The notes: a model not told the origin generated them from the sequence alone. A DNA stretch of 23,930 bases from Betaproteobacteria bacterium (GCA_947456915.1 CANGUQ010000006.1:1-23930); one strand, 5' to 3'; counted from the stretch's first letter, positions 8,042 through 15,696 are shown. Numbers and translations are program-made.

Positions 8042-9187
8042 TTGGACGATCGCCGCGTCATCCAGATCGCCCAGCCCGACACGGGTGAGGAGGAGTGGCT
8101 CGCCCTGCGCGAGCCGCTGGAGAGCGGATGGCTCACTCAGGGACCGAAGGTCGCCGCCTTCGAACGCGCCTTCGCTGAGCGGCATGCCGTACCGCATGCG
8201 CTCGCCACCACCAGCTGCACGACCGCACTCCATCTGATTCTGGCGGCGCTGCGGATCGAGCCCGGTGACGAAGTCATCGTGCCCGCATTCACGTGGGTAT
8301 CGACGGCGAATGCCGTGCTCTACTGCGGGGCGACACCGGTGCTCGCCGATGTTCGCCGCGACACCTTCAACCTCGATCCCGAAGACGTCGCGCGCCGCGT
8401 CACGCCTCGCACGCGTGCCATCATCGCAGTCCACCTCTTCGGCCTCTGCGCCGACATGGAAGCGATCGCGGCGGTCGCGCCCGGTATCCCCATCGTTGAA
8501 GACGCCGCATGCGCCGCGGGTGCTGCCTGGCACGGCCGTCCTGCTGGCAGCCTCGGCATCGCTGGTGCGTTCTCCTTCCATCCGAGGAAGTCGATCACCA
8601 CAGGCGTAGGCGGCATGGTGACGACCGCCGATTCGATGCTGGCCGAACGCGCCAATATGCTTCGCAATCACGGCGCCAGCATCTCGGAAGAGCAACGCCA
8701 CCTCGGGCCGAAGCCCTACCTGCTGGCGGACTTCAATCTGCTGGGATTCAACTACCGCATGACCGATCTGCAGGGTGCCGTCGGGCTGGTGCAACTGCGC
8801 AAGCTCGATCGCTACATCGATGAGCGGGCTGCGCGCGCTGCCTGGTATTCGGAGGCCCTCGCCGATCTTCCGTGGCTGACCACGCCATCGGCGCCAGCGC
8901 ACGCGCGCCATGGATGGCAGAGCTACGTGTGCATGGTCGACGAGGCGATCGCCCCTCTGTCGCGCAACGCGATCATGGAACAGCTCCTCGCGGCAGGTGT
9001 GAGTACACGGCCAGGAACACACGCGGTACACATGCTCGGCGTTTATCGCGACCGCTATGGCTTTCTCCCTGAGGACTTCCCGGGCGCGCGGGATTGCGAT
9101 CGCCTTTCGATATCCATTCCGCTGCACAACCGAATGGACGATTCGCAGTACGCACAGGTCGTCGCGGCACTGAAGTCCATAGGTTAA
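8042..9187 (+). CDS. Second DegT/DnrJ/EryC1/StrS sugar aminotransferase
   Basis: A PLP-dependent sugar aminotransferase, distinct from the WbpE-like one. The product is 381 residues from a TTG codon at 8042, which is preceded at the right distance by GGGG (8033-8036); no ATG is near the N terminus. Motifs: SCTTALHLIL (58-67), VEDAACAAGA (152-161, Asp154), and FSFHPRKSITTGVGG (177-191) with Lys183 as the PLP lysine. The FHPRKSITTGVGGMV style is close to perosamine-synthetase-like 4-aminotransferases. With the SDR just upstream it could aminate C4, giving a 2,3,4-triamino sugar, but action on a separate sugar is equally compatible. It lies 10 bases after the SDR and 6 before the amidotransferase. 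Confidence 0.88.
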   Translation: MDDRRVIQIAQPDTGEEEWLALREPLESGWLTQGPKVAAFERAFAERHAVPHALATTSCTTALHLILAALRIEPGDEVIVPAFTWVSTANAVLYCGATPVLADVRRDTFNLDPEDVARRVTPRTRAIIAVHLFGLCADMEAIAAVAPGIPIVEDAACAAGAAWHGRPAGSLGIAGAFSFHPRKSITTGVGGMVTTADSMLAERANMLRNHGASISEEQRHLGPKPYLLADFNLLGFNYRMTDLQGAVGLVQLRKLDRYIDERAARAAWYSEALADLPWLTTPSAPAHARHGWQSYVCMVDEAIAPLSRNAIMEQLLAAGVSTRPGTHAVHMLGVYRDRYGFLPEDFPGARDCDRLSISIPLHNRMDDSQYAQVVAALKSIG

Positions 9188-9193
9188 GTCGCC

Positions 9194-11062
9194 ATGTGTG
9201 GCGTGGCCGGCATCTTCAACCTCGACGGCGCGCCTGCCTCTGCCGTGCTGCTTCGCAGGATGACAGACGCTATCGCGCACCGCGGTCCCGACGGAGAGGG
9301 ACAGCACGTGGATGGTGCGTGCGGCCTCGGCCACCGCAGGCTCTCGATCATCGACCTGTCCCCCGCTGGGCGTCAGCCAATGGCCACGGCCGACGGCGGA
9401 TTCGTGGTCAGCTACAACGGCGAGCTCTACAACTTCGAGGAACTGCGCACCGAACTGCAAGCCCTCGGCCACGCCTTCCACTCGCGCAGCGACACCGAGG
9501 TGCTGCTCGCCGCGTGGGCTCGCTGGGGAGAGAAGGCCCTCGACCGCTTCAACGGCATGTACGCGTTCGCAATGTGGAATGCTCGCGAGCGCACTCTGAC
9601 CCTCGCGCGTGATCGTTACGGCATCAAGCCGCTCTACTATGCTCGCGTGGGCGATGTTTTTCTGTTCGGCTCCGAGGTCAAGGCGATCCTTGCGCATGGG
9701 GACTATCGTACGACGCTCGACAAGGAAGCCCTGCTCGAATACTTCACCTTTCAGAACTTCTTCACCGACCGTACGCTTTTTTCGGACGTGCGGTTACTCC
9801 CCGCCGGCTGCCTGCTGCGTATTGCGGCAGGCCGAGCACCAGAAGTCGCTCAATACTGGGACTTCCGATTCCGCGAGCCGGAACGTCCAGCTCGCGGCGA
9901 GGAGTATGTCGAGGAGCTGGACCGGCTGTTCCGGCAGGCAGTGAATCGGCAGCTCGTAAGCGACGTCGAGGTCGGTGCTCACCTGTCGGGCGGAATGGAT
10001 TCGGGTTCGATCACCGGCGTCGCCGCACGGCAGATCCCGTCGCTCAAGAGCTTCACCTGCGGTTTCGATCTGCATTCCGCCTCGGGCCTCGAGCTGGGCT
10101 TCGACGAACGCGAGCCCGCGGAGCACATGTCCTACCTCTTCGGGACCGAGCACTACGAAATGGTGCTCAAGGCCGGTGACATGGAACGCGTCATGCCGAG
10201 GCTGGCCCGTCATGTCGAGGAGCCGCGCGTAGGGCAGAGCTACCCCAACTTTTACGTGTCGCAACTCGCCAGCAAATTCGTCAAGGTGGTGCTTGCAGGA
10301 ACGGGTGGCGACGAGCTCTTCGGCGGCTACCCGTGGCGCTACTATCGGGCGGTGGTCAACGACGACTTCGAGCACTACGTCGACAAATACTACCGGTTCT
10401 GGCAACGCCTCATTCCCAACACGGCCATCATGAACGTGTTCGGCCCGATCTGGGGCGACGTGAAGCACGTGTGGACGCGCGACATCTTTCGCGACGTCTT
10501 CCACGAGCACGCGCACACGCTCATCCGCCCGGAGGACTACGTAAATCACTCGCTCTACTTCGAAGCCAAGACTTTTCTGCACGGACTGCTCGTTGTCGAA
10601 GACAAGGTGAGCATGGCGCACGGGCTCGAGACGCGCCTGCCTTTTCTCGACAACGATCTGGTCGATTTCGCGGTGCAGGTGCCGGTTGCGCTCAAGCTCG
10701 GCAATCTGGGCGAGGTAGTTCGCCTGAACGAGAACGAGCCTGGCGACAAGACCCGTCGCTACTTCGAGAAGACCCGCGATGGCAAGCTCCTGCTGCGACG
10801 CGCCATGACACGACATGTGCCCGAAGCGGTTACCGCGCGCGCAAAGCAGGGTTTCTCGGCACCGGACGCGAGCTGGTATCGCGGAGAGAGCATCGACTAC
10901 GTTCGGCGTCGGTTGCTCGACCGGAATGCGCGCATTTACGAGTACCTGGATCGTTCCTCCGTGACTGCGCTGGTCGACGAGCACCTGTCAGGCGTGAAGA
11001 ACCGGCGCCTGTTCATCTGGTCGCTGCTCAGTTTCGAGCAGTGGTGCGAGACCTTTCTTTGA
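9194..11062 (+). CDS. AsnB-type glutamine amidotransferase, probable uronamide synthase
   Basis: A two-domain glutamine-hydrolysing asparagine-synthetase-family protein of 622 residues. The N-terminal class II glutaminase begins Met-Cys2 (the nucleophile), with RGPDGEG (30-36), LGHRRLSI (45-52), YNGELYN (74-80) and SDTEV (99-103). The C-terminal synthetase domain has the ATP-pyrophosphatase loop SGGMDSGSI (265-273). In O-antigen loci of Bordetella and Pseudomonas such enzymes amidate diamino-uronic acids to uronamides rather than making asparagine, and the position here, directly after diacetamido-uronate genes, favours that role. The loop has Met-Asp-Ser-Gly where housekeeping AsnB usually has Leu-Asp-Ser-Ser, a small departure consistent with a specialised substrate. 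True asparagine synthesis is not excluded by sequence alone. Confidence 0.88.
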   Translation: MCGVAGIFNLDGAPASAVLLRRMTDAIAHRGPDGEGQHVDGACGLGHRRLSIIDLSPAGRQPMATADGGFVVSYNGELYNFEELRTELQALGHAFHSRSDTEVLLAAWARWGEKALDRFNGMYAFAMWNARERTLTLARDRYGIKPLYYARVGDVFLFGSEVKAILAHGDYRTTLDKEALLEYFTFQNFFTDRTLFSDVRLLPAGCLLRIAAGRAPEVAQYWDFRFREPERPARGEEYVEELDRLFRQAVNRQLVSDVEVGAHLSGGMDSGSITGVAARQIPSLKSFTCGFDLHSASGLELGFDEREPAEHMSYLFGTEHYEMVLKAGDMERVMPRLARHVEEPRVGQSYPNFYVSQLASKFVKVVLAGTGGDELFGGYPWRYYRAVVNDDFEHYVDKYYRFWQRLIPNTAIMNVFGPIWGDVKHVWTRDIFRDVFHEHAHTLIRPEDYVNHSLYFEAKTFLHGLLVVEDKVSMAHGLETRLPFLDNDLVDFAVQVPVALKLGNLGEVVRLNENEPGDKTRRYFEKTRDGKLLLRRAMTRHVPEAVTARAKQGFSAPDASWYRGESIDYVRRRLLDRNARIYEYLDRSSVTALVDEHLSGVKNRRLFIWSLLSFEQWCETFL

Positions 11063-11982
11063 AACGGCGGGTTGCGTTCATCGGCGCGAGCTCGTTCGGT
11101 CTGCGGTGCCTTCGCGAACTCGAGCAGCTTGCGGTCTGCGAGGTGGTAGGCATCGTCACGGCCCCACGCAGGTTCACGATCTCCTATGCACCGCAGGGCG
11201 TGACGAACGTGCTGCACGCGGACTTCGAGTCATTCGCTGCGCAGCGCGCCATCGCCTGCGTGACAATGACGGGGACGATGTCCGATCCCAGCCTGCTCGC
11301 GGCCGCTCGTACGTGGCGGCCGGAGTTGTTCGTCGTGGTCGGCTGGTATCACCTCTTGCCCCGCGCACTTCGGGAACTCGCGCCTGCGATCGGCCTGCAT
11401 GCCTCGCTGCTGCCGGACTACTGCGGGGGCGCGCCTCTGGTGTGGGCCATCATCAACGGCGAACAACGCACCGGGATCACGCTGTTCCAGCTCGAAGACG
11501 GTGTTGACGACGGTCCAGTCTACGCACAGGCCGAGGAGCCAATCTCGGACTCCGACACGATAGCCACACTGTACGCGCGAATCGAATCGCAGGGCGTGGG
11601 GCTTCTCCGCCGCGAGCTTGCGCAGATACTCGACGGCACGGCGAGGCCGGTGCCTCAGGATACCTCCAGACGACGGGTATTCCCGCAACGAAAACCGGCC
11701 GATGGGCGCATCGACTGGACCTGGCCGGCGCGCCGGGTCTACGATTTCATCCGCGCGCAGACACGCCCTTATCCCGGCGCGTACGCGATGTATCGGGGAG
11801 AGCAGGTCCACATCTGGCGTGCGCGCATGAGCGAGGTCGGCACCGGCCTGCGGCGTGCGTGCGGGGACGGCAGACTCATCGAACTCGAAGAAGTCGAGTA
11901 TCGCGGGGCCACGCTGACTGGCGCCGAGCTGCTCGCCTGTCTCGATACGGAGGATGGCGATGCCACGCAGCGGCTGGTCTGA
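11059..11982 (+). CDS. Sugar N-formyltransferase-like protein, copy 1
   Basis: A member of the N10-formyltetrahydrofolate-dependent formyltransferase superfamily (Fmt/ArnA fold), expected to act on an amino-sugar nucleotide in the cytoplasm. From TTG at 11059, which shares TTGA with the previous stop, it has 307 residues; GTG at 11044 is an alternative. The catalytic region reads GLHASLLPDYCGGAP (112-126) followed by INGEQRTGITLF (132-143) and GVDDGP (148-153). His114 and Asp150 of the usual Asn-His-Asp triad are present, but the Asn position is Gly112. A C-terminal region from about 190 (FPQRKPADGRIDW) resembles the Fmt C-terminal domain, where the residual substrate part binds. It begins a block of three genes that includes a second formyltransferase. 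Confidence 0.83.
   Translation: MKRRVAFIGASSFGLRCLRELEQLAVCEVVGIVTAPRRFTISYAPQGVTNVLHADFESFAAQRAIACVTMTGTMSDPSLLAAARTWRPELFVVVGWYHLLPRALRELAPAIGLHASLLPDYCGGAPLVWAIINGEQRTGITLFQLEDGVDDGPVYAQAEEPISDSDTIATLYARIESQGVGLLRRELAQILDGTARPVPQDTSRRRVFPQRKPADGRIDWTWPARRVYDFIRAQTRPYPGAYAMYRGEQVHIWRARMSEVGTGLRRACGDGRLIELEEVEYRGATLTGAELLACLDTEDGDATQRLV
11949..11953 (+). promoter_or_regulatory. Shine-Dalgarno sequence deciding the start of the WbmS-like gene
   Basis: GGAGG ends immediately before an ATG at 11954, too close for initiation there, and lies 6 bases before the in-frame ATG at 11960. The second ATG is therefore the better start. The site is inside the end of the preceding coding region. Confidence 0.7.
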
Positions 11983-12709
11983 TCGTTTCGCGCGTATCGG
12001 AGAGATCGACGTGCAAGACCCGCAGACATGGGAGTCGAGGCTGTTCCTGACCATCGATCTCGACTGGGCAATCGATCCGGCGATCGAGCTCTGCCTGGAC
12101 ATGCTGGACGACGCAGGCGTCGCCGCCACGCTGTTCGTGACGCACGACACGCCCCTGCTAGCGCGAATACGCAGCAACCGCAGGCTGGAGCTCGGCGTGC
12201 ATCCGAACTTCAATCGGCTGCTCGACGGCGAGGCGGGGAGCGGGAGCGCGGAGGCAGTCATGCACGAGCTCCAGCGACTGGTTCCGGAGGCACGCGCCGT
12301 GCGCAGCCATTCGATGACGCAATCCTCGCGTCTGCTCGATCTCTTCGTGCGCTGCGGCATGACGCACGACTGCAACCATTTCGTTCCGGTGCAGTCGGGC
12401 ATCACCCTCAAGCCCTATGCGCACTGGAAGCGGGCATTGACACGGGTTCCGTATTGCTGGGAGGACGACATCGATCTGGAGTACGGCGCGGGGCCGAGCC
12501 CGCTCGATATCGCGACCGCGGGTACTGGCCTCAGGGTGTTCGACTTTCACCCGATTCACCTCGCACTCAATACCGTCAGCATCGAGCACTATGAAACGAC
12601 GCGTTCCGCGCACCGCACCGGGGAGGCGCTACGCGAGGCCGCAGCGCCAGGCCCGGGCGGCGTGCGCGACCGCTTCGCAGCGTTGCTTCAAGGAAGGATG
12701 TCCTCGTGA
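11960..12709 (+). CDS. Divergent polysaccharide-deacetylase-fold protein (WbmS-like)
   Basis: A 249-residue protein of the NodB/CE4 (polysaccharide deacetylase) superfamily, in a divergent form like the WbmS proteins of O-antigen loci. It has LTIDLDWA (30-37) at the position of the metal/base motif TFDDG, GVHPNFN (79-85) with His81 in place of the usual HxxxH, RSHSM (115-119), and the late FHPIH (196-200). The start at 11960 follows GGAGG by 6 bases. Its start overlaps the end of formyltransferase 1 by 23 bases and its own stop overlaps formyltransferase 2 by four bases (GTGA), so it is bracketed by the two formyltransferases. Possible roles are removal of an N-acyl group before formylation, or hydrolysis of a formyl or acetyl substituent. 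No signal peptide is visible, so it probably acts in the cytoplasm on a nucleotide or lipid-linked sugar. Confidence 0.75.
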   Translation: MPRSGWSDRFARIGEIDVQDPQTWESRLFLTIDLDWAIDPAIELCLDMLDDAGVAATLFVTHDTPLLARIRSNRRLELGVHPNFNRLLDGEAGSGSAEAVMHELQRLVPEARAVRSHSMTQSSRLLDLFVRCGMTHDCNHFVPVQSGITLKPYAHWKRALTRVPYCWEDDIDLEYGAGPSPLDIATAGTGLRVFDFHPIHLALNTVSIEHYETTRSAHRTGEALREAAAPGPGGVRDRFAALLQGRMSS

Positions 12710-13689
12710 AGTTCGCCATCCTCGGCCGCACACACTGGCTGATGGATACCGCGCGTCTCGCGATGAGCCGCGGACACCGGCTGGTACTGGTCGGAACCTG
12801 CGCTGCGGCGCCAGAGTATCGTGCTCAGCCCTCCGATTTCGAGCAGCTTGCGGCCGAAGCGCAGTGTGGATACTTCTGCGATGCTCGTGCAAACGACAAC
12901 ATGCATTTGCAGGCAGCGCTCGAGTCAGGCGCCCAGGTTGCGCTCAGCGTCAACTGGCTTACCCTGTTCCAGCCCGCGATGATCGATGCATTTCCGTACG
13001 GCATTCTCAACGCACACGCCGGAGATCTGCCGCGCTACCGCGGCAACGCATGCCCTAACTGGGCAATCCTCTGCGGTGAACCACACGTCGGCTTGTGCGT
13101 GCATCAGATCGTACCGGAGCTCGACGCCGGGCCAGTGGTACTGCGGACGCGCTTTCCCCTCGGCCCTGATACCTTCATCGGTGACGTATACGCCTTCCTC
13201 GACTCGGAGCTTCCGCGTCTCTTGGTGCAGGGGATGGAGGGGCTCGCTGACGGGCGCCTCGTGCCGACGCCGCAGCCGGACGACCCAGCGCAGTCGTTGC
13301 GCTGCTTCCCGCGCGTGCCCGATGACGGCCTGATCGACTGGCGGTCGCCCGCCGAACACGTGTGCCGGCTGATCCGTGCCAGCGCGGAGCCCTTCGCTGG
13401 CGCGTTCACGTTTCTCGATGGGGAATGTCTTCGGATATGGCGCGCGCGGGCAGAACGCCTTCCCTATCCTTGCCTCGGTGTGCCGGGGCAGGTGATCGCC
13501 GTTGCCGAGAACGAGATCACCGTGCTGTGCGGCGACGGCGTACTCGTGGTGTCGCAGGTGCAGCTTCACGATGCGCGAGTCGCTCCCGCCCGCATCGTCC
13601 GATCCACGAGAACCCGGCTCGGCTCGGGCCCGAGGCAGAGCCTGCCCGGTTCGTGGACGCCAGCGCGTGCGCCCGATTCGCAGCGATGA
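12706..13689 (+). CDS. Sugar N-formyltransferase-like protein, copy 2
   Basis: A second formyltransferase-superfamily protein, 327 residues from GTG at 12706, which sits in a GTGA overlap and follows GGAAGG by about 8 bases. The full catalytic triad is visible: Asn102 and His104 in LNAHAGDLPRYRG (101-113) and Asp140 in PELDAGPV (137-144). A C-terminal Fmt-like domain follows (FPRVPDDGLIDW near 205-216). It is not a recent duplicate of copy 1: the two share the fold and spacing, but differ at most positions. The presence of both suggests that two amino groups, or two substrates, are formylated. The nearest functional parallels are ArnA and VioF-type sugar formyltransferases; the sugar acted on here is inferred from the neighbours. 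Confidence 0.85.
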   Translation: MKFAILGRTHWLMDTARLAMSRGHRLVLVGTCAAAPEYRAQPSDFEQLAAEAQCGYFCDARANDNMHLQAALESGAQVALSVNWLTLFQPAMIDAFPYGILNAHAGDLPRYRGNACPNWAILCGEPHVGLCVHQIVPELDAGPVVLRTRFPLGPDTFIGDVYAFLDSELPRLLVQGMEGLADGRLVPTPQPDDPAQSLRCFPRVPDDGLIDWRSPAEHVCRLIRASAEPFAGAFTFLDGECLRIWRARAERLPYPCLGVPGQVIAVAENEITVLCGDGVLVVSQVQLHDARVAPARIVRSTRTRLGSGPRQSLPGSWTPARAPDSQR

Positions 13690-13871
13690 CGCTGTATCCC
13701 GCCGGGTACAACCGCGCGCGCTGTGCGCCTCGCCAACCGGTGGAAGCTGCCGGAGTCGTGGCGCTGGCTTCGCACGGCGCGCGTGCCTGCGAGCGTAGTC
13801 CCGTCCCGCGCCCTGCATGGCTCGTGTCCGATGGCGGCGGGCTCGCCTGTCGCGCAAGGCGCGCGGGGTGA
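13686..13871 (+). CDS. Small hypothetical ORF coupled to both neighbours
   Basis: An open frame of 61 codons starting in an ATGA overlap with the formyltransferase stop and ending in a TGATG overlap with the lipoprotein start. The predicted product is Arg/Ala/Pro-rich with three Cys, and I recognise no domain, signal peptide or membrane segment. GC-rich DNA produces such frames by chance, so the case rests only on the two tight junctions. It may instead be untranslated spacer, or a translated bridge that carries ribosomes to the lipoprotein gene. Confidence 0.25.
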   Translation: MTLYPAGYNRARCAPRQPVEAAGVVALASHGARACERSPVPRPAWLVSDGGGLACRARRAG

Positions 13872-14608
13872 TGCCGCTGCGGCAGGTCCTGCACGCCTTG
13901 CTGCTTGCGCCCTGTGCGTGGCTCGCTGGATGCGGCGGAGCGATCGTCAAGGCCGGATACCCGGCCGCGTGGCCTCCGATCTCGGCGGACGTGGCCCGCG
14001 CGGACTGCCGTGACATCTCGGGCACGTTTCAGGCCTACAACGGCGACGCCCTGCTCCCGTTTATCGTCTCGGGAATCTCCGATACGAGTTCCCGCGAGTG
14101 GCAGCTGCTCGTGGAGCTGAACGAGCGGGTCCTCGCCCGGCCGAGCGCTGCGACGGTCACCGTGCAGCAGCGCGGCGCAGACGCGATCGACGTGGAGGTC
14201 TCGATCGATGGAGCCACTGCGTGGCACGCCACCCTCGAGCGCATCGATCGCTCCACCGCCGTCGCGGAGGGGTGGTCTGGCCAGCCGGCACGCACCTTCC
14301 GCTGCGAAGCCGACGGTATCGTGATCGCGGCCGCCTTCGTCAACGACTGGAGCACGTACGGCCTGAGCGAAGACGATAAGCGCCGTCGGTATCGCAGGCC
14401 CGGGCTAAACGACGTGGGTACATCTCGCGGGTATTTCGACCTCTCGAAGGCGGTCGACGGAAGCCTGGTTGTCCGCGAGCGCCTTTTCTTCTGCATCGAC
14501 TGCGCGAGCCTCGACCAAAGATGGCACCGCTGGGTTCCGGCGAGTGTCCCCTCGCGGTCGCGCACTGCACAGCGAGGCGGGGACAGTTGCACGCTGGTGT
14601 TACCATGA
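13871..14608 (+). CDS. Predicted lipoprotein of unknown function
   Basis: A 245-residue protein with a clear lipoprotein signal peptide: Met-Pro-Leu-Arg, a hydrophobic core, and the lipobox LAGC with Cys21 followed by Gly-Gly. The ATG at 13871 is chosen because it places the lipobox at the normal distance; an in-frame frame extends upstream to 13817, but its Arg-rich N terminus would spoil the signal. After processing the protein would be tethered to a membrane facing the periplasm. The mature part has DISGTFQAYNGDA near 48-60, a pattern seen in many uncharacterised lipoproteins, and paired Cys residues (FFCIDC) near the C terminus. No enzyme motif is visible. It is the only exported protein in the locus and lies among cytoplasmic sugar-modifying genes. 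Confidence 0.7.
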   Translation: MPLRQVLHALLLAPCAWLAGCGGAIVKAGYPAAWPPISADVARADCRDISGTFQAYNGDALLPFIVSGISDTSSREWQLLVELNERVLARPSAATVTVQQRGADAIDVEVSIDGATAWHATLERIDRSTAVAEGWSGQPARTFRCEADGIVIAAAFVNDWSTYGLSEDDKRRRYRRPGLNDVGTSRGYFDLSKAVDGSLVVRERLFFCIDCASLDQRWHRWVPASVPSRSRTAQRGGDSCTLVLP

Positions 14609-14801
14609 CACCGCAGTTTGCCGATGCGGCGCCGACGATGACCCCGATCCCGACCCAGATGCCCGAGTGCCGCTGCGCGCGCCGGCACCGCCCGAGCCAT
14701 GGCCATGCCGCCTGCGCCGCGCTGCATGCCGGTCTGCCGCCCGCGATGCGCCCAGGCCCAGGCACGGCAGCACATGTATCTCGGCGCCAGGCTCCACATA
14801 C
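14609..14801. other. Spacer of 193 bases without a supported gene
   Basis: No start with a good Shine-Dalgarno sequence and no recognisable protein on either strand. Frames remain open on the minus strand here, including short hydrophobic or Gly-rich stretches, but each is broken or lacks a start. No obvious hairpin terminator with a U tract was found. This is one of the few real gaps in the operon and could hold a secondary promoter. Confidence 0.5.
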
Positions 14802-15545
14802 ATGACCAGGCCGGTTGCGGCGTACACCACATTCACGCGGCGCCGCTATCGCGCGTTGCTTGCGCGGGCGTCCACCTTGTACCGTTTCGTCCCGATGCGG
14901 GAATTCACCGCTGCAGCCGGCACCTGCCTCTGGCGTCACGATGTGGACTTCTCGCCCCAGGCGGCCCTCAGGCTGGCGCGTATCGAGCACTCGATCGGCG
15001 TTCGGTGCACCTATCTGTTTCTGCTGCGGGGTACGTTCTACAACCTCCTCGAAGAGCGAAACGCGCGCATCGTGCGCAGTATTGCTGCGCTCGGGCACGA
15101 GGTAGGTCTGCACTTCGATCCGGCGGCTGCCGGTGCACGCGATCGCAGGAGCTTTGACAAGGCGCTACTCGCCGAGGCCGGGGCGATGCAGCAATTGCTC
15201 GGGGTGCATGTCACGTCGTTCTCGCTTCACAATCCGGACCTCTCGCCGGTCTGTCCGCGTGAGGACCGCTGTGCAGGCCTGCGCAATGCCTACGCGGCCC
15301 GTCTGTTCGGCACAGCCGATTACTGCTCTGATTCAAACGGCTACTGGCGCTTCGAGCCGCTCGATGTCTTTCTCGGCCGGCCGCATCGTGCCATCCACGT
15401 GCTCACGCATCCGGGCTGGTGGACACCGTCGCCGCTGCCGCCGCGTGACCGGATCGTCCGATGCGTCGAAGGGCGCAGCCGCGCCACGCTGCGCGGCTAC
15501 GATGAGTTGCTCCGGCAATCCGGGCGGCGCAACGTGCGCCGATGA
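14802..15545 (+). CDS. Polysaccharide-deacetylase-fold protein (second CE4-like)
   Basis: A 247-residue protein with the signature of a NodB/CE4-related family often found in surface-polysaccharide clusters: WRHDVDFS (44-51; Asp47 and Asp49), GLHFD (102-106; His104), FSLHNPD (140-146; His143) and a late THPGWW (202-207; His203). These are the expected metal-binding and catalytic positions, so a hydrolase acting on an acylated or N-linked sugar is plausible. The start is the ATG at 14802; the open frame continues upstream but that part has the composition of a chance read. No signal peptide is seen. It differs clearly from the WbmS-like protein at 11960, so the locus has two unrelated members of this fold. 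Confidence 0.75.
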   Translation: MTRPVAAYTTFTRRRYRALLARASTLYRFVPMREFTAAAGTCLWRHDVDFSPQAALRLARIEHSIGVRCTYLFLLRGTFYNLLEERNARIVRSIAALGHEVGLHFDPAAAGARDRRSFDKALLAEAGAMQQLLGVHVTSFSLHNPDLSPVCPREDRCAGLRNAYAARLFGTADYCSDSNGYWRFEPLDVFLGRPHRAIHVLTHPGWWTPSPLPPRDRIVRCVEGRSRATLRGYDELLRQSGRRNVRR

Positions 15546-15561
15546 AACGGGTGTGCTGCGG

Positions 15562-15696
15562 ATGATCGAGCGGGCTCTCGCTTTCGGCGATGAGTGGGAG
15601 ATCGCCGATCCTGCGCTCGCGCAAGTCGACAAATGCATCACGCGGATACGCGAATTACAAGAGTCTGATTTCGCTTTCGAAGTGAAATTCACGTGA
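15562..15696 (+). CDS. Very short hypothetical ORF (44 codons)
   Basis: From the ATG at 15562 the frame encodes 44 residues, acidic in the middle (GDEWEIADPALAQVDK), with an amphipathic stretch and a less GC-rich end. It starts 16 bases after the deacetylase-fold gene and ends 51 bases before the acetyltransferase. I recognise no family. Its composition is unlike the Arg-rich shadow frames, which is the reason for listing it, but it could be a remnant of a larger gene or chance. Confidence 0.25.
   Translation: MIERALAFGDEWEIADPALAQVDKCITRIRELQESDFAFEVKFT

Noticed and set aside
7847..9697. 616-codon minus-strand open frame
   Set aside because: It covers the DegT aminotransferase, the end of the SDR and the start of the amidotransferase on the opposite strand. 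It has no recognisable domain, and its composition is that of a GC-driven shadow.
9194..11062. Housekeeping asparagine synthetase (asnB)
   Set aside because: The fold fits, but placement directly after diacetamido-uronate genes and the Met-Asp-Ser-Gly pyrophosphatase loop favour sugar amidation; the housekeeping name was not assigned.
14600..14836. Minus-strand frame with a Gly-rich stretch in the 14609-14801 gap
   Set aside because: It begins inside the deacetylase-fold gene, has no Shine-Dalgarno sequence and becomes Ser/Gly/His low-complexity; no protein family is recognised.
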